Source: Yamagishiella unicocca
Lineage: Eukaryota > Chlorophyta > Chlorophyceae > Chlamydomonadales > Volvocaceae
Direction: 5' to 3'
Length of the DNA: 64,000 bases
NCBI GenBank assembly: GCA_003116995.1
Contig: BDSL01000138.1
Location: 150,521-214,520, forward strand
Shown here: positions 57,113 through 64,000 of the stretch, one piece after another
Position numbering within the stretch: position 1 is the first letter of the stretch
How the letters are laid out: each line of letters opens with the position of its first letter
Program-made: the position numbers and the translations under genes
Notes under the pieces: model-generated
Databases searched by the model: none
Told to the model about the DNA's origin: nothing
What the model saw: only the letters and a program-made list of their open reading frames with translations

Positions 57113-58679
57113 CTGAATGGGAAAACCGATGGGGGCGTGGCGGCTGAGTTTGGGTGGTGTGATGTGTTGCTGTGATGGGTGGGACGGGTCCACAGAGGTG
57201 GGCGAGGCGGCGTGCTGGTTTGGCGTGCGCGCGTGGTTGGTTGGTTGGTAGTAGGGCGAGGACTGACATGGAACTGCCTGAAGGCGAGGATCGGGAGGAC
57301 TAGGAGAACAATAAAAAGAGGAATTGGGAGTATAGGGATGAAGCGGGAGGTGGGGGGAGGGAGGTACAGACGGGAGCGGCCTAGCGTGCGGCCACACCGT
57401 TGTTCAGCAGTTGGCGCTTTGTCAGTTGCATGTTACGGAAAGTACGGAAGGGCCCCCAGAGGCAGCACCCGTTCGCAATCCTGTCGGGGGACTCGCTCAC
57501 AATTTCACATACATAAACTGATATTGAAGCGATCGGGCGGAATTGCGCCAGACCACGTCTACGTGCTGCAGCTTTTGTTTCGACATGTACGACATCATCA
57601 ACCGGGCCATCCACAATTTTTTTTCCGTCCGGTACCCTGCCGAGCGGCCCCCCCCTCCACTCGTGTCGTACATCCACGTGAATTCTCTTCATATATTATT
57701 AGATTGCCGCGCACTGTTACCGTTTCCACACGCTGCGCTGGCTTTGGGACTGACGCGCCACCCGGCGGCGCAACGACTATTTGGTTGGTTGGTATGCTGT
57801 GGTGGTTGCAGCTGTCTATGGGAGACACCGTACTTGTCGCCAGTTGAACTCCAAGCTCTCGCGGTCATGCTACCGGACTCGCGCTGTTATGCAAATGTGG
57901 CGGTTACATACATAGGTGGTTGTGTGTGCCCCTAGTAAATATTTGAAGGCCGGAAAACCCCCGGATACGGGTACTGGCAACAGCAGTGCGGGTTTCATTT
58001 CAAGCTTTCAACCGGTTGTGCTCCAGGGAAGCGCGATATCTCTCGGTACGGCCGCAATCAACAGTATCGCGTTGGGCGGATCTCATTTTGGACCATGCGC
58101 CGCCACTCGGTTTGCCCAAATGGGGCCCTGCGGCTGCCGTGACGCCGTGTTGTGTGTCCGGGTGAAGTAAGGCACACGTTGCTTCGTATGCCGCACAGCA
58201 TGATTGACGTTGTAGGCCCACTTCTCCGCCCCAGGAGGATCCTGAGATGTGCGCAAACGCGTGGCGCTCTTGGTCACGGCACTGCGGCATGCACCGGGAT
58301 GGTCTCCTTGCAGCCTCTTTCTCTCGCTCTCTCGTGACAGCACGGACGGGGGTGAGCAGATGAGGGCACAGATTGCCACCCTGGCGCAAACGCAGCCTCC
58401 TCGCCCACCATTTGAAACCCAGGGTATGTATGCCGCAACCGTCTATAGCCAGAGTCTGGTCTCCGGAACGAGGACGCGGCTCTCCTGCCCCGGACGCGCT
58501 GCTGCTGCTGCTGCCGCCCCTGGAGCCTCGTCCTCCTCGTCCTCCTCCTCCCCCGCGCCACAGCCGCGGTATCATCCCCGCACACTCGGCTGCCGGAGCC
58601 GCCGGGCGTGGTGGCGGTGGGGGTGGTGGTGGAAAGAGGGAGGCGGGCAGCTGGGTTCAGGTGCAGGTTCTGGCTGCAG
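57113..58679. other. No gene recognised
   Basis: Intergenic between the MCTP-type gene and the repeat cluster. There are open frames on both strands (for example 57916-58170 +, 58000-58575 -), but none has consistent splice partners or family motifs. AATAAA occurs at 57309 and could be incidental. Confidence 0.4.
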
Positions 58680-58817
58680 GTTCACAGTTCCCGTCTGTAA
58701 TGACAGAGTTACAGCCTTCAGGGACGTACGCCAGTAGTGTCCGGCGAACAGGCAGAATTGGCGGGAAACAGATCATGGTCGCCATCACGCTCAGTCCAGA
58801 ACGTGATACAGCACCTC
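58680..58817 (-). mobile_element. Inverted piece of LINE 3' UTR
   Basis: Reverse complement of 12515-12660 (shared blocks AACAGGCAGAATTGGCGGGA and AGAGTTACAGCCTTCAG). This is the part of the 3' UTR that is missing from the plus-strand copy at 59457-59767. Confidence 0.8.
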
Positions 58818-58864
58818 CCCTGGGCTCACCAGCGCAACCCCCCCCCCGCCCCACCGCAACCCCT

Positions 58865-59085
58865 GCCACCCGCCGTTTCCTTCGTCGTCCGCACTCCGCG
58901 TCGCCGCCATTCCGTCAAATACGTTTCCTTTTTTCCTTTCTGCAGCCCCAAGAAACCGGCTCCACAGGTTTGCCGGTCGTCCGTTGCAATGCTCCCGCAT
59001 GCGCCCACATCCTCGCTGTCCGCCGACCATGCGCCCACTATCTTGCCGTTTTTCGTGTCACCTACCGGTCTCACACACACACACC
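58865..59085 (+). repeat. Dispersed about 220-bp repeat, copy 2
   Basis: Partner of 45130-45350 in the same orientation. It sits between two LINE pieces. Confidence 0.8.
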
Positions 59086-59244
59086 CGCCTCTCTCCGCCC
59101 CTCCTGCCCCCCAGCCCCCTACCTCTCCCCCCCCAACCCCTGGGTTGGGCCTCTGTTCTGGTAGTTTTTTGCTAGTCGCTGCGTTCTTGTCTGCGGGCGT
59201 CGGGACCTGCGTCTGGGCTTTCGCGTCCCCCATGGCGGCGCGGC

Positions 59245-59347
59245 AGCCGGTCATTACCAGAGGAGGTCCGCTGTCGTCCAGGAGAGGAGGCGCGGCTTCG
59301 GCCTCCTCTCCTGGACGACAGCGGACCTCCTCTGGTAATGACCGGCT
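59245..59347. repeat. 47-bp perfect inverted repeat (hairpin)
   Basis: 59245-59291 is the exact reverse complement of 59301-59347, with a 9-nt loop GCGGCTTCG. No other copy of the arm sequence exists in the window. A transcript would fold into an uninterrupted 47-bp stem, in the size range of volvocine microRNA precursors; a fold-back repair product is the alternative. Confidence 0.9.
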
Positions 59348-59456
59348 TCCTCACGCATCTGGTCGGTATTCGGGCGGGTCGGGACGGGGACTCCGACTAG
59401 GACTGGGACTGGGACCGGACCGCGATGGCCGCTCTCCCATAGCGCACCCACTCCCA

Positions 59457-59767
59457 CAGTTTTGCGGCGCTTCACTGGTTTGTCGGATGCTGGGCTGTTA
59501 GGTTGGTTGGTGGCCAGTTCCTGATAGGGGAGCCTGGGTTTTAGGGTTTTAGGGTTTTTGGTGGCCAGTTCCTGATAGGGGTGCAAATTCCCCCTGGGGT
59601 GCTGGCTGCTGCTCTGTATGCCTACGGCCTGTCAATTTGGTGTTCTGGTGGTTTGCCTTTGTTTCGGTGCATGTCGGTTTTTGTTTCCTCCGTCTTGTTC
59701 AGTGTCAGGCGATGCGCCCGATGGTTCTACCTCTTGGTCTGGAACCCACTGTAACCGTTACAACAAG
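59457..59767 (+). mobile_element. LINE 3' end, rearranged, with telomeric insert
   Basis: 59457-59530 matches 12448-12505 and 59581-59767 matches 12852-13033 of the larger copy. The 350 bp between are replaced by a telomere-type insert. It ends in CCACTGTAACCGTTACAACA, the same tail as the intron copy at 10575. Confidence 0.85.
59507..59581. repeat. 24-bp direct repeat flanking TTTTAGGG repeats
   Basis: TTGGTGGCCAGTTCCTGATA plus GGGG occurs at 59507-59530 and 59558-59581. Between them is AGCCTGGG followed by TTTTAGGGTTTTAGGGTTT. The unrearranged LINE copy has this 24-bp sequence once (12482-12505, one base different). Confidence 0.85.
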
Positions 59768-59850
59768 TTTTCCTGCTAGCGCCCAAAACCGTTTTTGCGA
59801 AAACTTTCCGTGCGTCGCGTGGGGTCCTCGCTTCTTTGCGTCTCGGGGTC

Positions 59851-60013
59851 CTCGCCATAGCCGATATAGCTTAGCCGCCAAAGGTCATATTATTACGACC
59901 TTCGGCTTTCGTATCCCCAACCCAGTTCTCCAGCATCTCAAATGCATCTAATGCATCTCAAAACTTCTGTTTAAACGGTTTTTTTCGGACATCCACGGGT
60001 TTCCCTCGAACCC
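59851..60013 (+). repeat. Dispersed repeat with AAAGGTC hairpin, copy 2
   Basis: Partner of 53421-53572. Has a small duplication (CTCAAATGCATCTAATGCAT) in its middle. Confidence 0.7.
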
Positions 60014-60027
60014 CCCAACCCCTCACC

Positions 60028-60238
60028 TACCCCGCTGCAACCCCTCTTCGTCACCCCTCACCACCAGCTGCGTCCGAAACCCCTCCCCGCCACCCCCGCC
60101 ACCAGCCGCGTCCGAAACCCCTCCCCACCAACCCCACCACCAGCTGCGTCCGAAACCCTTCCCCGCCACCCCCACCACCAGCCGCGTCCGAAACCCCTGC
60201 CCGCCACCTCGCAACCACCAGCCGCGTCTGAAACAGCG
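60028..60238. repeat. About 42-bp tandem repeat, five units
   Basis: Units of CCACCAGC(T/C)GCGTCCGAAACCC followed by CTCCCCGCCACCCC. A further small repeat of CACTGCATTCC(CGCTG) lies at 60345-60420. No gene here. Confidence 0.85.
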
Positions 60239-60784
60239 GTTTCCTCGAACCCCCCCCGCTGCTTCCGGGGGCAGCCCAACCGTACGAGCCAGTCCCCCTA
60301 AGTTCCCTCCCGCGAAACCCCAGTCAATGGCGCAGTCTCGCCCCGCCCCGCACTGCATTCCCGCTGCACTGCATTCCGTCCCGCGCGCTGTAATGCATTC
60401 CCGCTGCACTGCATTCCCTCTGCACTGGGTAAATCGGTTACTGGCGGTATATCGGAGCGTCTATTGCCTAAAAGGCCGTCGGGTCCTTCTTTCGCAAGTG
60501 CCGTGGCTTCGGAGCCAGTGCCGTAGATTCGTGACTTTGAGATAGATGGCGATGTGCGAGGTCGATCTACGCATATACAATTGTGAAATTGAGTCAAGTC
60601 GGCCGCCTACTGCTACATCGCCCTACACCGACGTAGGCCGGCGACCGACTAGGGCCCCTGTTGCCAGCAGAGGGTAAACTTCGTGTAGCCGCTCGGCTTC
60701 AAAGATCCACCCAATGGCACTGGGAAACGTCCGGCTAAAATAAGATTTTAAAACAGCGGGATAAGGGCTGCGTCAGTCGCAGTA

Positions 60785-63646
60785 ATGGATCCAATTGGGT
60801 GTGCGCTCAGCATCGCCAACGTGGCCAGCAAGGTGGTAGCTGCGTTGGCGAACCTCAAGGACATCAAGCAAGATAGCCTTGCCCTGCGCACGCTGGTGCG
60901 ACGCGTGGGTACTGTGGTGGAAGATGCCTCAACGGACTTGGACTCAGGCAGTCTGTCCAAGCCCGGTGCCGTTTCCGCCCTTAAGGTGGGATGTTTAACG
61001 GCAACGCCTGTTTGCAAACGAAATATTTGAAAGCATTGCTGGTTACTGGTTGTTTGAGTCCCTCCCTTCGAGGGCGGTACGAGTCGACCGTGCGACCGTC
61101 GTCTGGTTTAAGCCGTTCTTTGTGTTGAACCACAGGGGCTGAATGAAACGATGGCGGACTGCCTGGCCTTGGTGGCGCGTCTGGCCAAAAAGTCGACCGT
61201 TACCAAGTTCTTCACAGCTGGTGCGCTGGATGGGATTCTGGATGAAAGACGAGATAGGTTTGCCACGTATTGACCTTGTTCCCGTTCTGTGTACGCCAGC
61301 CCTACTAGTATGCCCTATGCGATGCGCCTGTTCAGGCCATGTTATATATCTTTTCACAGGGCGAGTTGTTACTTCCAAACACAAAATGTCATCAAAGAGC
61401 ACATAAAGCTTACTTTGCCTAATATCCTGCGGCTTCTGATGCAGCGACCTCCTGGAAGACATAGAATGCGGCGGCATGCGATCGAGTATTGAGTTGGCGG
61501 CTATATATCTAGCGGGTGCCCTTTGCACTGTGGGGTTGCTGTGCACAGCGCCTGCACGACGTCATGCTCTCGATCACATGGCTTGTTGAGTCAGGCATGT
61601 CGCGCGCTGCGTCCTGCTGTAAAGTAGCACTATCAGGGGGCGAATTTAGCGACATGGATCAAGCCACCCGCACCCGCCCACCTGCCATCAGGCAACCACG
61701 TCGCGGAGTTGCGGGCCATCATGCTGCGGCTCTCCCAGGACCTGGGCGCCTTCCAAACCTCGTTGGGCATTGAGCAGCATGCCGATTTAAAAAAGGTGTT
61801 GGTGGAGTTGCGAGCAGACCTGGTCGACGTGCCACTGGAGGTGCTACGTGGCTTCGAGGCCATTGCGGCAAAGCTACATGAGCAGCTGGGCTGCATGAGG
61901 GAGGAGGCGCGGGTCGCAGCAGCAGGGCGTGTAGCCATCAGCTCAGCTGGCGCGGCACTAGTTGAGGAGCGTGTTGCGGCTGCAGTGCTGGCCAGCCTGG
62001 AGCAGGCGGGCGTGGTTAAGAAGGGCTGCACAGACATGAGTGCGCAGGTACGTGGGATCTGCTGGCAGTGGGGAGCAGGGCGCATGGAGACTGGCAAGCA
62101 AGGGTTGGTGCCCCGCTCAGTATTGCAGCGGCATCATGGAGGTTCTGCGGACTCGAGTGCAGAGAGCTGTGGAGTGTCGAAGTGTGGGGTCGCGAGGAAA
62201 CTTCGTTGTGGAAACGAAATAGGAAGAAGAGAGAAGATTATCTGAGGGACAATAGTCTAGCTATCTTGCTTGAGCACACATTCGTAGTTGCTTGCTGGAC
62301 AACTTAGTTTGATTCCCAGAAATCTGATGAGGACAAGTCCTTCCCGAAGCAGACAAGCAAGGAGGTCAGGAAAAGGGGCTGGCGTAAAATTTGGGGCGAG
62401 TGCGCACCACGTGGCCGAGGTAGTATGGTCGCTAGCCTGGTGGAGTTCTTTCCAGCAGTACGGATGCATGTCTTTGCTGCCGAATCGGGCGCTTGGCATA
62501 ATGTTCACGATTTGCTTGCTACTGTTGTGCATTGTATGTGGAAATATCTATGTAGGCTCACGCCTCCTTATCTAAGTACACGCACGCACCTCAGGCGGGT
62601 TTCAGTGAGGTGCGATGCCTGTTGTCGTACTGTGGCTGCAGGATGTGGCAGACATCACTGCCGCACTCGAGGGGGAGCTGAAGGAGCTGCGCCAGGACAA
62701 GCAGGACATGGAGGCCCAGTACCTGTCACAGATCGTGGCAGCACTGTCATTGCGCCAGGCGGAGGTCGACTCTGGGCGCGGTCGATTCTGGTCGGCGGAG
62801 GTCGATTCTAGCTTCTCCATGCCCAGCTCCATGCCGCCTGACTTCCTCTGCCCGATTACGATGTGTTTGATGCGCGACCCGGTCATTTTGGAGACCGGCC
62901 ACTCGTTCGAGCGGCAAGCCATCCAGCGGCACCTGGCCATGAAGAACACCAACCCCATCACCAGTGAGTGGTCCGGCCGAGCGGCACCGACCACCACAAT
63001 GCTACGCTAGCTATGTACCGGTCTGATCGCTGGTCCCATTTCTCTTTATTTTGGCATAGACCGTTGGTTGCATAGCGTGGCATGGATGGATGCGTGCCGA
63101 TGTAGCTGACATACATGCATGTAGCTGATGACACGCATGTAACTAATGACACGCCATGTCCGTTCCACATTTTACCTGTCACCTGCCACCGTCACCATTT
63201 TCGTGGATATCCTCGCTTCTCCTCTCAACTCTCCGCCCTCTGACCCACCCGACGCCTCAGACCTGTCCCTCACGTCCAAGACGCTTATTGACAACATTGG
63301 GCTGCGTAACTCCATCCAATCATGGTTGGATCAGCTTGGCCGGACACACGAGCAGGCAGACTCACTCGCTCAACCGCCGGTGCCCAAAAAGGACCTCGAG
63401 AAGCGTGACAAGGTACGATGTTCTGTACCTTATTATTTACTCATACACTGCAAATGGCAAAGTGTTGTGCATCAATCGGGGAAAGCTGCACACACCGCAC
63501 CGCCAACTGATGCCCAGGTTGTGCTCCGGGTTGGTCTGAAGCTGTTGGTGTACAGCACATGTGGTGAGGGCAGGGGTGGCCTCCGGGGTGGTGGATGGAA
63601 GACGAACCGAGGTAGGGAAGGCTGGGTGCACCCCCCCTCTGGCTGA
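60785..63646 (+). CDS. U-box E3 ubiquitin ligase with N-terminal helical domain
   Basis: Seven phase-consistent exons: 60785-60985, 61136-61257, 61445-61515, 61692-62047, 62642-62963, 63261-63412, 63518-63646 (450 residues). The ATG at 60785 opens the frame. Residues about 315-385 are a U-box: PPDFLCPITMCLMRDPVILE, TGHSFERQAIQRHL, NPIT, LTSKTLIDNIGLRNSIQSW. This is an E2-binding fold that needs no zinc. Residues 1-130 (IGCALSIANVASKVVAALAN ...) are amphipathic helices. They recall the four-helix N-terminal domains of plant U-box, NLR-helper and MLKL-type proteins; that likeness is only by pattern. Residues about 150-300 are helical and probably coiled coil. The last exon is the least sure: it reads to a TGA at 63644, and a GTGAGG at 63562 could be a donor instead. 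TGTAA follows at 63889. Confidence 0.87.
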
Positions 63647-63888
63647 GGCTGTTGTCGTCAGGTTTCGTTTCAAGGACAGTCGAAGAATGGATAGCTGTCA
63701 CAGGAATTTCTTGACTACGATTTATGAAGGGAAGTCATTCGTTGCTATCCGCTAGAATGGGAGGTCCAATCATGTGCGCATGACAATGCAGAGTGAGGTG
63801 GTGGCCTGTTAGCGAAATCAAACGGATGATGCGTGCAGAGTCGGCAGGGGCGGCCGTGATGGGGTCCGTCCCAGAGCACGGTTGAGGG

Positions 63889-63893
63889 TGTAA
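63889..63893 (+). terminator. Poly(A) signal TGTAA of the U-box gene
   Basis: TGTAA 243 bp past the predicted stop codon, the only one in the 3' flank of this gene before the window ends, at a usual volvocine distance. It supports 63518-63646 as the terminal exon. Confidence 0.6.
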
Positions 63894-64000
63894 CTGAGCC
63901 ATATTGGAATTAACTACTAGGGACAAACCAACAAGGAATACATTATCATTATATTATACTACGGCGGATACCGCTGAATGAAATTGGATCAGCCTAGTTA

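Noticed and set aside
58373..59164. 263-codon plus-strand open frame
   Set aside because: It runs through an inverted LINE 3' UTR piece and a dispersed repeat, with no splice partners.

Overview
The window reads as nuclear DNA of a GC-rich volvocine green alga (Chlamydomonas-like). The genes have many short phase-matched introns with GTGCGG/GTGAGG-type donors. Candidate poly(A) signals are TGTAA, introns are full of minisatellites and (AC)n, TTTTAGGG telomere-type motifs occur internally, and the proteins carry long Ala/Gly/Gln tracts. The exact species cannot be named from sequence alone. All gene models below were built by hand from splice signals and phase agreement, with no transcript evidence.

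Layout. 0.3-5.5 kb (-): a nine-exon F-box/parallel beta-helix protein with an acidic tail. 7.3-11.1 kb (+): a four-exon, 968-residue low-complexity protein with a possible Gas2-related (GAR) domain near its C-terminus. 11.1-14.4 kb: a tRNA-Thr-like gene or tRNA-derived SINE head, then two pieces of LINE ORF2 facing each other. 14.8-19.9 kb: a 5-kb block bounded by long inverted repeats of AGGCATGCCT-rich subunits. It holds an unrecognised minus-strand gene whose exons have been tandemly duplicated and folded back into perfect hairpins. 20.2-22.3 kb (-): holocytochrome c synthase. 23.4-27.0 kb (-): hydroxyproline O-arabinosyltransferase.

27.2-41.3 kb: a 14-kb nest of two related mobile elements. 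The outer one has long terminal inverted repeats and a 7-bp target duplication. The inner one (33.0-41.15 kb) sits inside the right inverted repeat of the outer one, flanked by a 5-bp repeat. It carries the first five exons of a gene that looks like the N-terminal half of a tyrosine recombinase. Both elements enclose a large satellite array (about 27 units of 177 or 178 bp) with higher-order organisation (dimeric 354 bp, tetrameric 729 bp), and the inner one adds nine 120-bp repeats.

41.5-57.0 kb (+): a complete 23-exon gene for a 1384-residue multiple-C2-domain transmembrane (MCTP-type) protein. 57-60.5 kb: mostly debris of dispersed repeats, including LINE tails, a junction filled with telomeric repeat, and a 47-bp perfect hairpin. 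60.8-63.6 kb (+): a U-box E3 ubiquitin ligase with an N-terminal helical region.

The host genes look functionally unrelated (ubiquitination, mitochondrial haem attachment, secretory glycosylation, membrane contact). The striking biology is in the repeats: satellite-bearing nested transposons, and a gene turned into inverted-repeat exons that could be a source of small RNA.
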